Shown here piece by piece: positions 1 to 15,690 of a DNA stretch of 64,000 nt; position 1 is the first letter of the stretch, and the number at the start of each line of letters is the position of its first letter. The stretch comes from Helicobacter turcicus (lineage in GTDB: Bacteria > Campylobacterota > Campylobacteria > Campylobacterales > Helicobacteraceae). The stretch covers positions 62,001-126,000 of the forward strand of contig NZ_JAIGYQ010000003.1 in assembly GCF_019711685.1 (NCBI RefSeq), given 5' to 3'. The notes beneath the pieces were generated by a model. It did no database searches. It saw nothing but the letters and a program-made list of their open reading frames with translations, and was not told the DNA's origin. The position numbers were made by a program, and so were the translations under genes.

Positions 1-6398
<6,398 letters not shown>

Positions 6399-6422
6399 AG
6401 CATTACAGAAAAGGTAGAGGTT

Positions 6423-6445
6423 ATTAAGGTTATTTAAACCTTAAT
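6423..6445 (+). terminator. Hairpin after rpoBC
   Basis: A perfect 9-bp inverted repeat (ATTAAGGTT / AACCTTAAT, loop of 5) lies 25 bases after the rpoBC stop and is followed by only two further T residues. It could be a weak terminator or a processing site, since the ribosomal protein genes continue in the same direction with their own -10 box. Confidence 0.45.
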
Positions 6446-6472
6446 TTAAGTGAGAATAAAGTGTGTTTTGCA

Positions 6473-6478
6473 TATAAT
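6473..6478 (+). promoter_or_regulatory. -10 box of the rpsL-rpsG promoter
   Basis: TATAAT preceded by an AT-rich stretch, about 44 bases before the rpsL start, matches the -10-centred sigma70 promoters of Helicobacter. It would allow rpsL-rpsG to be transcribed independently of rpoBC. Confidence 0.55.
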
Positions 6479-6521
6479 CCGCTTCATTTTCTCTATTAAA
6501 ATTTTTCAGGAAGGAATAAAA

Positions 6522-7381
<860 letters not shown>

Positions 7382-7386
7382 ATTAT

Positions 7387-7420
7387 GCTTTTAGGGGGTT
7401 TGTATAATTCCCTAAAAAGC
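7387..7420 (+). promoter_or_regulatory. Hairpin with embedded TATAAT between rpsG and fusA
   Basis: GCTTTTAGGG and CCCTAAAAAGC can pair (about 10 bp with one bulge) around a 13-base loop containing TATAAT at 7403-7408. The structure lies just after the rpsG stop and 48 bases before fusA. It may act as a partial terminator/attenuator, or the TATAAT may be a fusA promoter; the sequence alone does not separate these. Confidence 0.45.
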
Positions 7421-7467
7421 TCTCTACTCACAAAAATCTCAAATTACTTATCCTAAAGGATTCAAAT

Positions 7468-9549
7468 ATGGCAAGAAAAACCCCATTAAATAAAATTAGA
7501 AATATCGGAATTGCAGCGCATATTGATGCAGGAAAAACAACAACTTCTGAGCGCATTTTGTTCTATACAGGTGTGAGTCACAAAATTGGTGAGGTCCATG
7601 ATGGTGCTGCAACAATGGACTGGATGGAGCAAGAAAAAGAACGCGGAATCACAATTACTTCTGCCGCGACAACTTGTTTTTGGAAAGACTATCAAATTAA
7701 TCTAATTGACACCCCAGGGCATGTGGATTTTACGATTGAAGTTGAACGTTCAATGCGCGTTTTAGATGGTGCTGTTGCGGTATTTTGTTCTGTAGGTGGT
7801 GTGCAACCTCAAAGTGAAACAGTTTGGAGACAAGCAAATAAATATGGCGTTCCAAGAATTGTATTTGTAAATAAGATGGATAGGATTGGTGCGAATTTCT
7901 ACAATGTAGAGTCTCAAATTGCAACAAGATTGAAAGCTAGACCAGTGCCAATTGTAATTCCAATTGGAGCAGAAGATAACTTCAAGGGTGTTGTGGATCT
8001 TGTAAATATGAAAGCTTATGTGTGGAATGATGAGTCAATGGGTGCGAAATACGATATTGAGGAGATTCCAGCGGAGCTGATGGATAAAGCGCAGGAATAT
8101 CGCGAAAAATTACTTGAAGCAGTAGCAGAACAAGATGAAACAATGATGGAAAAATACTTAGGAGGTGAAGAGTTAAGTATTGAAGAAATCAAAGCAGGAA
8201 TTAAGAAAGCTTGTTTAGCAATGGAAATGATTCCAATGTTATGTGGTTCAAGCTTTAAAAACAAGGGTGTGCAAACATTACTTGACGCTGTTGTTGAATA
8301 TCTACCAGCACCAACAGAAGTTGCAGACATTCGCGGTGTAGATCCAAAAGATGAAGAAAAAGAAATTAGCGTAAAATCTACCGATAATGGTGAGTTTGCA
8401 GGGCTTGCATTTAAGATTATGACAGACCCATTTGTAGGACAACTAACATTCGTGCGTGTTTATCGTGGAAGTTTAGAATCTGGAAGCTATGTGATTAATT
8501 CTACAAAAGGCAAAAAAGAACGTGTGGGTAGATTACTTAAAATGCACTCTAATAAAAGAGAAGATATTAAGGAAGTTTATGCGGGTGAAATCTGCGCATT
8601 TGTGGGTTTAAAAGAGACTTTAACGGGCGACACACTATGTTCTGAAAAAGATCCTGTTATTTTAGAGAGAATGGAGTTCCCAGATCCGGTAATCTCCATT
8701 GCTGTTGAGCCAAAAACAAAAGCAGATCAAGAAAAAATGGCGCTTGCACTTGCAAAACTTGCTGAAGAGGATCCAAGTTTTAGAGTGCATACAGATGAAG
8801 AATCTGGGCAAACAATCATCTCTGGTATGGGTGAACTTCACTTAGAAATCATCGTAGATAGATTAAAACGTGAGTTTAAAGTAGAAGCGGAAGTTGGACA
8901 GCCACAGGTTGCTTTCCGTGAAACGATTCGTCAAAGTGTTGAGCAAGAGTGTAAATACGCAAAACAATCTGGCGGTCGCGGACAATATGGTCATGTCTTT
9001 ATTAAACTTGAGCCACAAGAGCCGGGTAAAGGTTATGAGTTTGTCAATAATATTAGTGGTGGTGTGATTCCAAAAGAATATATACCGGCAGTTGATAAAG
9101 GGATTCAAGAAGCAATGCAAAATGGTGTGCTTGCAGGTTATCCAGTTGTGGATTTTAAAGTTACACTATTTGATGGTAGTTACCATGATGTGGATTCTTC
9201 TGAAATGGCATTTAAAATTGCGGGTTCTATGGCATTTAAAGACGCATGCAGAAAGGCTGGAGCAGTTTTGTTAGAACCTATGATGAAAGTTGAAGTTGAA
9301 GTTCCAGAAGAGTATATGGGAGATGTGATTGGTGATTTAAATAGAAGACGTGGGCAAATTAACTCTATGGATGATAGAATGGGTTTAAAAATTGTTAATG
9401 CTTTTGTCCCACTTGCTGAAATGTTTGGTTATTCCACAGATTTGCGTTCCGCAACACAAGGGCGTGGAACATATACAATGGAATTTGACCATTATGGTGA
9501 AGTGCCAAGCAATATTTCTAAAGAAATTATGGAAAAACGTAATGGTTAA
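7468..9549 (+). CDS. fusA: Elongation factor G
   Basis: Translocation GTPase of the ribosome. G1 is [10 protein letters not shown] near residues 17-26, the switch II motif DTPGHVDF follows near residue 80, and NKMD gives guanine specificity near residue 135. Domain II and domains III-V follow; the domain IV tip SGGRGQYGH is present. The 693-residue length is that of bacterial EF-G. A ribosome-binding site (AAAGGA) lies a few bases before the ATG. It is the last gene of the rpsL-rpsG-fusA group; no tuf follows, only a strong terminator shared with metE. Confidence 0.98.
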   Translation: MARKTPLNKIRNIGIAAHIDAGKTTTSERILFYTGVSHKIGEVHDGAATMDWMEQEKERGITITSAATTCFWKDYQINLIDTPGHVDFTIEVERSMRVLDGAVAVFCSVGGVQPQSETVWRQANKYGVPRIVFVNKMDRIGANFYNVESQIATRLKARPVPIVIPIGAEDNFKGVVDLVNMKAYVWNDESMGAKYDIEEIPAELMDKAQEYREKLLEAVAEQDETMMEKYLGGEELSIEEIKAGIKKACLAMEMIPMLCGSSFKNKGVQTLLDAVVEYLPAPTEVADIRGVDPKDEEKEISVKSTDNGEFAGLAFKIMTDPFVGQLTFVRVYRGSLESGSYVINSTKGKKERVGRLLKMHSNKREDIKEVYAGEICAFVGLKETLTGDTLCSEKDPVILERMEFPDPVISIAVEPKTKADQEKMALALAKLAEEDPSFRVHTDEESGQTIISGMGELHLEIIVDRLKREFKVEAEVGQPQVAFRETIRQSVEQECKYAKQSGGRGQYGHVFIKLEPQEPGKGYEFVNNISGGVIPKEYIPAVDKGIQEAMQNGVLAGYPVVDFKVTLFDGSYHDVDSSEMAFKIAGSMAFKDACRKAGAVLLEPMMKVEVEVPEEYMGDVIGDLNRRRGQINSMDDRMGLKIVNAFVPLAEMFGYSTDLRSATQGRGTYTMEFDHYGEVPSNISKEIMEKRNG

Positions 9550-9551
9550 TT

Positions 9552-9575
9552 AGCCCCTTTAAAAAAAGGGGGGCT
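9552..9575. terminator. Bidirectional terminator between fusA and metE
   Basis: AGCCCCTTT and AAAGGGGGGCT form a GC-rich hairpin between two convergent genes, with A-runs and T-runs on either side so it can work in both directions. It overlaps the last base region of metE. Confidence 0.75.
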
Positions 9576-11839
9576 TATAATGTTTTGCGCACTGCTTTTG
9601 TAGCCTCTATCATATTTTTAAGACTGGGTTTAACTTCTTCCCATTTTCTAGTTTTCAATCCGCAATCGGGGTTAATCCATAATTGTTCTTTTGGCAATAC
9701 TTCTAAGAGAGATAGAATCTGTTTTTTAATTTCTTCTACACTTGGAATCCTAGGACTATGGATATCATAAACTCCCGGTCCAATTTCATTTTGATAACCC
9801 TGTGATTTAAAAACTTTAAGCAATTTGTTTCCACTGCGTGCAGTTTCAATGCTGATTACATCAGCATCCATGTCTTCAATGGTTTTAATAATGTCATTAA
9901 ATTCACTATAACACATATGTGTATGGATTTGTGTTTGTGGTTTTGCAATAGCAGTGGCAAGTTTGAAGGATTCTAGCGCCCAACGCTCATATTCCAAGAC
10001 ATTCTCAATCCTTAATGGATAGCCTTCTTTAAATGCCGCTTCATCAACTTGAATAATGAGGATTCCATTATTTTGCAAGGCATCAATTTCATCTCTTAAG
10101 GCAAGTGCAAGTTGCTTACAAATCACAGAGCGCTCTAAATCGTCACGTACAAAGCTCCAATTTAGAATCGTAACAGGACCCGTTAGCATACCTTTGATGC
10201 GTTTTTTTGTTAGGCTTTGCGCATACAATGTCCATTGTAATGTTATATCTTCCAATCTTGCAATGTCGCCATAAATAATAGGGGGTTTAACGCATCGGCT
10301 TCCATAGCTCTGCACCCAAGCATTTTGACTAAAGACAAAGCCTCTTAGGCGCTCACCAAAATACTCCACCATATCGTTGCGTTCTGGTTCTCCATGCACT
10401 AAAACATCTAAGCCTATTTCTTCTTGAAAGCGCACACAATCTCTGATGTAATCTTGGATTCCACTTTCATAGATTTCTTTGGAAATTGCACCACTTTTAT
10501 AATTTCTTCTTAAAGCCCTTAATTCTGGAGTTTGTGGAAAAGAACCGATAGTTGTTGTGGCTAAAGTTGGATAATTTAGTGTCTCTCTTTGGATTTTTAT
10601 TCTATCGTTAAATGGCAAAGCGCGCGTTGTGATGGTTTGTTCTTTTAGACGCTCTTGCACATTTGCATTGTGGATTTTTGTTGCATTTTTTCGTGTTTTG
10701 TTAATGGTAATATTTTGTTCCCATTTTGTCTTATTGTTAGGAGAAATTCCATTCCTAAATACAGAATCTAAAAGTTCTAATTCTGTAATTTTTTCTTTTG
10801 CAAAACATAGCCATGACAAAGTCTCTTTATCCATTTTTGTCTCACTTTCTGTGCTAAAAGGCAAGTGTAAAAGTGAGCAGCTGCTACTTAGCACAATGCG
10901 TTCGTGTGGAATCTTTTTTGCGATATTTTGCAAAAGAGCAAGTTTGGATTCCAAATTTGCTACCCAAACATTGCGTCCATCAATAATTCCAGCAAATAGC
11001 ACCTTATCACTCTTTGCAAGGATTTCAAGGCTTTGTAGATTTTTCTCTCCATAAACAAAATCCAAACCGATTCCATAAATATTTGTTTGCACTAGTGTTT
11101 CTGTTAGCTCCTTGCTGTGTTCAAAAAATGTGCTAACAATAATTTTAATTCCAAGTGCATTCACTGCATTATAAAATTCAATTACAGAATCTTGCGAGAT
11201 TCCGAGTTTTTCTAATGGTGTCCATCCTTTTACAAACACAGGTTCGCTAAATTCAATCACAAGCTCACCTTTTAATTCTTGGACAAGGTTCTTAATTAAG
11301 TTTAAATACGTCTCTTTAACTTTTTTAAATACCGCCTTAATTTCACCATTTGTAATTTTGCTTAATGCAAAAAAAGTAAAAAATCCTATCAGGCTAATCT
11401 TTGGACGGAATCCAAAAGCAATTGCTTCTTTGTAAGATTCTTTAATAAAATTTGTATTCAATATGTATTTATAATTTATATCAAGCTCTGGGACAACATA
11501 ATGGTAATTTGTATTAAACCATTTTGTCATTTCAAGAGCTTTTAGATTCTTATTACCACGAGCCATTGCAAAATAACAATCTAATCCTTGCAATCCTTCA
11601 TAAGCCTTAGGAATCGCACCAAGTGCAAAGGCAAGATCTAGCATATTATCATACAAACTAAAATCATTCACACATACATAATCTAGGGATTTTTGTAATT
11701 CCCAATGTTCCTTTTTAAGTGCGCTTGCACATGCTAATAATTCTGATTCTAAACTCTCTTTAGCCCAGTAAGATTCCAAAGCCTTTTTGAGTTCTCTATT
11801 CTTTCCAATTCTAGGAAAACCTAAAATATTTAACGCCAT
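9575..11839 (-). CDS. metE: Cobalamin-independent methionine synthase
   Basis: Transfers the methyl group of 5-methyltetrahydropteroyl-triglutamate to homocysteine, the last step of methionine synthesis, without vitamin B12. The 754-residue length matches the two-barrel MetE family. The N-terminal barrel starts NILGFPRIGKNRELKKALE. In the C-terminal barrel the zinc ligands are visible in HTHMCYSEF (His and Cys) and INPDCGLKTR (second Cys), and TTTIGSFPQT marks the start of that barrel. It stands alone, convergent with fusA, and has a long upstream region with a 14-bp-arm palindrome suggesting specific transcriptional control. Confidence 0.97.
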   Translation of the reverse strand: MALNILGFPRIGKNRELKKALESYWAKESLESELLACASALKKEHWELQKSLDYVCVNDFSLYDNMLDLAFALGAIPKAYEGLQGLDCYFAMARGNKNLKALEMTKWFNTNYHYVVPELDINYKYILNTNFIKESYKEAIAFGFRPKISLIGFFTFFALSKITNGEIKAVFKKVKETYLNLIKNLVQELKGELVIEFSEPVFVKGWTPLEKLGISQDSVIEFYNAVNALGIKIIVSTFFEHSKELTETLVQTNIYGIGLDFVYGEKNLQSLEILAKSDKVLFAGIIDGRNVWVANLESKLALLQNIAKKIPHERIVLSSSCSLLHLPFSTESETKMDKETLSWLCFAKEKITELELLDSVFRNGISPNNKTKWEQNITINKTRKNATKIHNANVQERLKEQTITTRALPFNDRIKIQRETLNYPTLATTTIGSFPQTPELRALRRNYKSGAISKEIYESGIQDYIRDCVRFQEEIGLDVLVHGEPERNDMVEYFGERLRGFVFSQNAWVQSYGSRCVKPPIIYGDIARLEDITLQWTLYAQSLTKKRIKGMLTGPVTILNWSFVRDDLERSVICKQLALALRDEIDALQNNGILIIQVDEAAFKEGYPLRIENVLEYERWALESFKLATAIAKPQTQIHTHMCYSEFNDIIKTIEDMDADVISIETARSGNKLLKVFKSQGYQNEIGPGVYDIHSPRIPSVEEIKKQILSLLEVLPKEQLWINPDCGLKTRKWEEVKPSLKNMIEATKAVRKTL

Positions 11840-11885
11840 TTGTGTCCTTTAAATTTAAAATTAAGGATGCAATATTAACAAAATT

Positions 11886-11916
11886 AATTAATAAATACAA
11901 TATGTATTTATTAATT
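11886..11916 (-). promoter_or_regulatory. Palindromic operator candidate upstream of metE
   Basis: A perfect inverted repeat with 14-bp arms (AATTAATAAATACA, spacer ATA, TGTATTTATTAATT) is centred 62 bases before the metE start codon. Its size and symmetry are those of a homodimeric repressor site. No adjacent gene encodes an obvious regulator. The function is inferred only from position and symmetry. Confidence 0.5.
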
Positions 11917-12192
11917 TAAAATTGTAGATTCCATAAGGATTATGATTATATTTTAGTAAAGCGGAGAAAAATAAGATGACAAATGGAATCCATTGCTAAA
12001 TAAATCAAGACAGACGAAAAGCAAAGCAGTTTATTTTTGTGATTTTGTATTAAAGTTGATAGTATGCAAAGGATTGGTGCAGTGATGCAAAACTAGTTTA
12101 TAAAAACCCAACTACAAAGGCATTTTTATGTTTTCTAAGTTATTTATAAAGTTTTGGGTCTTTGCTGGTGCTAGAAAAATTATGGGAAAGAG
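11917..12192. other. Intergenic stretch between metE and the tRNA cluster
   Basis: No supported gene. Apparent reading frames entering this stretch from the tRNA cluster lack a ribosome-binding site and are translations of tRNA sequence. It presumably contains the metE promoter and the 3' end of the tRNA transcript; no clear hairpin terminator was identified. Confidence 0.6.
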
Positions 12193-12280
12193 TGGCCGGG
12201 AGAGAGGGATTCGAACCCCCGGAGGTGTGACCCTCAACGGTTTTCAAGACCGCCGCTTTCGACCACTCAGCCATCTCCCG
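12193..12280 (-). tRNA. tRNA-Ser(UGA)
   Basis: Class II tRNA with a long variable arm. Acceptor CGGGAGA pairs with TCTCCCG, discriminator G and an encoded CCA follow. The anticodon loop CTTGAAA gives anticodon TGA, reading UCN serine codons. Last of four same-strand tRNAs. Confidence 0.95.
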
Positions 12281-12295
12281 ATAAAAATAAAAAAT

Positions 12296-12370
12296 TGGAG
12301 GCGACACCCAGATTTGAACTGGGGAATCAGAGCTTTGCAGGCTCCTGCCTTACCACTTGGCTATGTCGCC
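12296..12370 (-). tRNA. tRNA-Cys(GCA)
   Basis: Acceptor GGCGACA pairs with TGTCGCC, discriminator T (U73, the identity base of tRNA-Cys), CCA encoded. Anticodon loop CTGCAAA gives GCA. Third in the cluster, 15 bases from tRNA-Ser. Confidence 0.96.
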
Positions 12371-12377
12371 ACCTAAG

Positions 12378-12464
12378 TGGTGCCCGGGGCCGGACTTGAA
12401 CCGGCACGGACACAATGTCCGAGGGATTTTAAGTCCCTTGTGTCTACCATTTCACCACCCGGGC
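12378..12464 (-). tRNA. tRNA-Leu(UAA)
   Basis: Class II tRNA. Acceptor GCCCGGG pairs with CCCGGGC, discriminator A, CCA encoded; anticodon loop ACTTAAAAT gives TAA. Variable arm GGACATTGTGTCC forms its own stem. Only 7 bases separate it from tRNA-Cys. Confidence 0.96.
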
Positions 12465-12500
12465 TTGTGTTATTAGAATTTACTCTTATAATTTTCAAAA

Positions 12501-12575
12501 TGGAGCGGGAGACGGGGATCGAACCCGCGGCCCCAACCTTGGCAAGGTTATGCTCTACCACTGAGCTACTCCCGC
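12501..12575 (-). tRNA. tRNA-Gly(GCC)
   Basis: Acceptor GCGGGAG pairs with CTCCCGC, discriminator T, CCA encoded; anticodon loop TTGCCAA gives GCC. First tRNA after the promoter at 12597-12625, so transcription runs Gly-Leu-Cys-Ser. Confidence 0.96.
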
Positions 12576-12596
12576 ATGTGCATAAGTGAGCGTGAA

Positions 12597-12625
12597 ATTA
12601 TAGCGATGCTTTAATAAAAAATCAA
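12597..12625 (-). promoter_or_regulatory. Sigma70 promoter of the tRNA operon
   Basis: On the minus strand TTGATT (12620-12625) and TATAAT (12597-12602) are separated by 17 bases, close to full consensus, about 20 bases before tRNA-Gly. A good -35 box is uncommon in Helicobacter, which fits a strongly expressed stable-RNA operon. Confidence 0.75.
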
Positions 12626-12750
12626 GGGATTTTTAAAATAATGTGTTAAAGATTGATTCTAATTTCAATATGTGTTTTGTAAGTTTGCTGCAAGCCTAAT
12701 TAAGTGCCTAAGTGCTTAAGTATAAATAGGGAAAATTGTAAGAAATTTGG

Positions 12751-12756
12751 TATAAT
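12751..12756 (+). promoter_or_regulatory. -10 box before the thioredoxin-like lipoprotein gene
   Basis: TATAAT lies 28 bases before the start codon. Just upstream, at 12701-12724, an octamer TAAGTGC(C/T) is repeated in tandem, the third copy being imperfect, and occupies the usual upstream-activator position. Confidence 0.5.
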
Positions 12757-12784
12757 TTTTGTTTTTTAAGAGGTAAGGAATATA

Positions 12785-13462
12785 ATGCAATTAGCTTGGT
12801 TTGGAATCTTATTTAGTGCGTGTTTGTTGATATTTGCTGGTTGTGAAGAAAGCACACAAGAGATAACAACAGAGGCGACAATGCCAGAAAAGAAACAAAA
12901 ACTTTTAGAGAATTTGACACTACAAGCAAACAATGGTGAGACTTTGGTGATTAATCAAAAGGGACAAAAAGGGCAGAATGAGTTTGCTTTTCTAGAATCA
13001 AAGTCAAGTGTTTTGGAAGATTTGAGTGTTACAGATGTAAATGGAGTAAAGAGCATTAAAATTTTGGTATTTTTTACGACTTGGTGCGACCCTTGCAAAG
13101 GAATTTTGCCACATTTAGAAAATCTCAAAAATCAATTTGGAGATAAGATTGCGTTTTTTGGGATCCCTATTGATGATCTAGTAGGAGAGATGGAGAATTT
13201 TAAAGGCGCGGTGCAAGTTTTTAGTGAGGAAAATATGCTTAATATACCACTTATCTTAGATGAAAATCGTGTAGAGCTTTTTAGGACACTTGGTGGAATA
13301 GAGGGTGTGCCATTAATTGCGATGTATAGAGAAAATGGAGAGTATATTATTCACTATTTAGGAGCGGTTCCAGAGGAGATGATAGAATTTGATTTATCCC
13401 AAAACTTACAGAATCTAGAGGAACGACAAGAGCTGCAGAATTTTAAAGAGAAGGTGCAGTAA
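12785..13462 (+). CDS. TlpA-like thioredoxin-fold lipoprotein
   Basis: Predicted periplasmic, membrane-anchored thiol oxidoreductase. Residues 1-19 form a hydrophobic signal ending in LIFAGC, a lipobox with Cys20 as the lipidation site. A thioredoxin fold follows with [12 protein letters not shown]; the redox pair is C101 and C104 (WCDPC). The cis-proline loop is GVPLIAMY. The Glu/Gln-rich C-terminal tail is probably helical. TlpA/ResA relatives reduce apocytochrome or copper-site cysteines, but the partner cannot be told from sequence. Its stop overlaps the ftsY start (TAATG), so it heads a three-gene operon with ftsY and radA. Confidence 0.85.
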   Translation: MQLAWFGILFSACLLIFAGCEESTQEITTEATMPEKKQKLLENLTLQANNGETLVINQKGQKGQNEFAFLESKSSVLEDLSVTDVNGVKSIKILVFFTTWCDPCKGILPHLENLKNQFGDKIAFFGIPIDDLVGEMENFKGAVQVFSEENMLNIPLILDENRVELFRTLGGIEGVPLIAMYRENGEYIIHYLGAVPEEMIEFDLSQNLQNLEERQELQNFKEKVQ

Positions 13463-14349
13463 TGTTTGGAATCTTTAAAAAAACGTTAGAAAAGACTACG
13501 CAAAATATTCGCGATTTGTTTCCTAAAACACAGAAAAAAATCAGCAAGGAAGTATTAGAGGAAATTTTAATTGCAACAGATATGGATTATGAGTTAGTAG
13601 AAATGATTTTATCTCCTTTAGGTGATGAGATTAGTAAAAATGAGCTAGAAGTTGCTTTATTGCGTTTATTTCGTGGAGAGAGCTATTATGATAAAGTTCA
13701 AGCTAAAGAGATTAATGCAAAACCTTGTGTGGATTTGATTGTAGGTGTTAATGGCGCAGGGAAGACAACAACAATTGCTAAGTTAGCGCATTTATATCAA
13801 TCACAAGGAAAAAGTGTGGTTTTGGGTGCTGGAGATACTTTTAGGGCTGCAGCTATTGAGCAGATAAAACTTTGGGGACAGAGATTAGGAATTCCAGTAA
13901 TTGCTTCACAAATGGGGCATGACCCATCGGCTGTGGCATTTGATACAATAACTTCAGCGGTAGCAAAAAACCTTGATATTGCGATTATTGATACAGCTGG
14001 GCGTTTGCATAATCAGAGTAATTTACAACAAGAGCTTCAAAAAATTATGCGCATTTGTGATAAGGCAAAAGAGGGTGCGCCACATCGCAAAATTTTGGTT
14101 TTAGATGGCACACAAGGCACTTCAAGTTTAGAACAAGCTAGGATTTTTAGTCAAACTCTAGGGGGCGTAGATGGTGTGATTATCACTAAGCTTGATGGCA
14201 CAAGTAAAGGGGGGGCGATTTTTAGCATGATTTATGTTTTACGCACTCCAATTCTCTATATTGGCGTAGGTGAGAGAGCGGAGGATTTGGTTGCTTTTGA
14301 TGAAAATCGTTATATCCAAACAATTTTAGATTCCATATTTACCGATTAA
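13462..14349 (+). CDS. ftsY: Signal recognition particle receptor FtsY
   Basis: Docking GTPase that receives SRP-ribosome complexes at the membrane. The NG domain fills almost the whole 295 residues: P-loop GVNGAGK at 95-101, GDTFRAAA after it, DTAGR at 177-181, [10 protein letters not shown] from 242. The long acidic A domain of E. coli FtsY is missing and replaced by a short N-terminal helix, as is usual for this class. The start overlaps the upstream stop by one base and radA begins immediately after the stop, so expression is coupled. Confidence 0.97.
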   Translation: MFGIFKKTLEKTTQNIRDLFPKTQKKISKEVLEEILIATDMDYELVEMILSPLGDEISKNELEVALLRLFRGESYYDKVQAKEINAKPCVDLIVGVNGAGKTTTIAKLAHLYQSQGKSVVLGAGDTFRAAAIEQIKLWGQRLGIPVIASQMGHDPSAVAFDTITSAVAKNLDIAIIDTAGRLHNQSNLQQELQKIMRICDKAKEGAPHRKILVLDGTQGTSSLEQARIFSQTLGGVDGVIITKLDGTSKGGAIFSMIYVLRTPILYIGVGERAEDLVAFDENRYIQTILDSIFTD

Positions 14350-15690
14350 ATGGCAAAAAAAAAGATACAAGTTTTTGAATGCCAACATTGTGGATTTCAA
14401 AGTTCTAAATGGCTTGGGAAATGCTCTAATTGTGGAGCTTGGGAGAGCTTTTTAGAATTAAAAGAAGAGCAAATTGAAGCCTTTAAGAGTTTAGCGACTA
14501 AAAGTGTGAAAGTTACACCCATTACAGAAGTGCAAAGAGAAGAGTTTGTGCGCTTTAGCTCTGGGGAGAGTGAGCTTGATATTGTGCTAGGGGGTGGAAT
14601 CGTTCTTGGGGGAATGTATCTTGTTGGTGGGAGTCCTGGTGTTGGGAAATCCACGCTACTTCTAAAAATCGCAAGTAATTTAGCAAAGAGTGGTAAGGAA
14701 ATTCTATATGTTAGCGGAGAGGAGAGTGCTTCGCAAATTAAGCTAAGAGCAGAGCGATTAAACGCGTTGGACAAGAATCTTTATTTGTTGAATGCAATTA
14801 AATTAGAAGAAATTTTAGTGGCAATTAAAAGCAAAGATTATAGCCTAGTTGTGATTGATAGTATTCAAACACTTTATAGTGAGGGGATTACTTCAAGTCC
14901 GGGAAGTGTTTCGCAAGTGCGTGAGGTAACTTTTGAGCTAATGCGTCTTGCAAAAGAATATGGAATTTGCGTGTTTATCATTGGGCATATTACAAAAGAT
15001 GGCGCGATTGCAGGTCCTAGGATTTTGGAGCACATGGTAGATTGTGTGTTATATTTTGAAGGGGATTCTAGTCGTGAATTGCGCTTTTTGCGTGGATTTA
15101 AGAATCGTTTTGGCAACACAAGCGAAATTGGAATTTTTGAAATGCAAAGCAATGGTTTAGTGGGCGCAAAAGAAGCTTCTAAAATCTTTTTCTCAAAAAA
15201 AACTTCGAGTCCAGGAAGTGCGTTAAGTGTTGTTATGGAGGGTTCTCGAGCACTTGTTTTAGAAGTGCAAGCGTTGGTTAGTGATTGTGCTTATGGTGTT
15301 CCAAAACGTGCTTGCACAGGATTTGATTCTAACCGCTTAAATATGATTTTAGCCCTTTTAGAGCGTAAATTAGAAATCCCTCTTAATCGCTACGATGTGT
15401 TTATTAATATTACAGGTGGGATTAAAATCTTAGAAACAGCGGCGGATTTAGCCATTGTTGCAGCAATTTTATCAAGTTTTAGAAATCGTGCTTTATCTAA
15501 TTCTAGCGTGTTTATTGGAGAGGTGAGTTTAGTAGGAGATGTACGTGATGTGCCAAACACAGAACAAAGGTTAAAAGAGGCAATCTCACTTGGAATCACA
15601 CATGCCATCGTGCCTAAGAAGATTAAACAAGATTTAACAATCAAGTGTTTTTGTGTGCAGGAGGTTACAAAAATCATTGATTGGATGTAG
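14350..15690 (+). CDS. radA: DNA repair protein RadA
   Basis: RecA-like, DnaB-type ATPase that processes recombination intermediates. A C4 zinc finger uses C11, C14, C25 and C28 (CQHCG...CSNCG). Walker A is GGSPGVGKST at 93-102 and the RadA-specific FKNRFG motif lies near residue 254. The C-terminal Lon-protease-like domain runs to the end. The 446-residue length is standard. It directly abuts ftsY and its last 17 bases overlap the 3' end of the convergent queH. Confidence 0.97.
   Translation: MAKKKIQVFECQHCGFQSSKWLGKCSNCGAWESFLELKEEQIEAFKSLATKSVKVTPITEVQREEFVRFSSGESELDIVLGGGIVLGGMYLVGGSPGVGKSTLLLKIASNLAKSGKEILYVSGEESASQIKLRAERLNALDKNLYLLNAIKLEEILVAIKSKDYSLVVIDSIQTLYSEGITSSPGSVSQVREVTFELMRLAKEYGICVFIIGHITKDGAIAGPRILEHMVDCVLYFEGDSSRELRFLRGFKNRFGNTSEIGIFEMQSNGLVGAKEASKIFFSKKTSSPGSALSVVMEGSRALVLEVQALVSDCAYGVPKRACTGFDSNRLNMILALLERKLEIPLNRYDVFINITGGIKILETAADLAIVAAILSSFRNRALSNSSVFIGEVSLVGDVRDVPNTEQRLKEAISLGITHAIVPKKIKQDLTIKCFCVQEVTKIIDWM

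Noticed and set aside
6450-6521. 24-codon N-terminal extension of rpsL
   Set aside because: S12 starts at (M/V)PTINQL with a strong ribosome-binding site; the extension would include the -10 box region.
10629-11054. 141-codon frame antisense to metE
   Set aside because: It lies entirely within metE, which has intact zinc ligands and full length; composition is that of an antisense shadow.
12128-12589. Reading frames of 62-82 codons across the tRNA cluster
   Set aside because: They translate tRNA sequence (products such as RERGIRTPGG are classic mis-annotations) and have no ribosome-binding sites.
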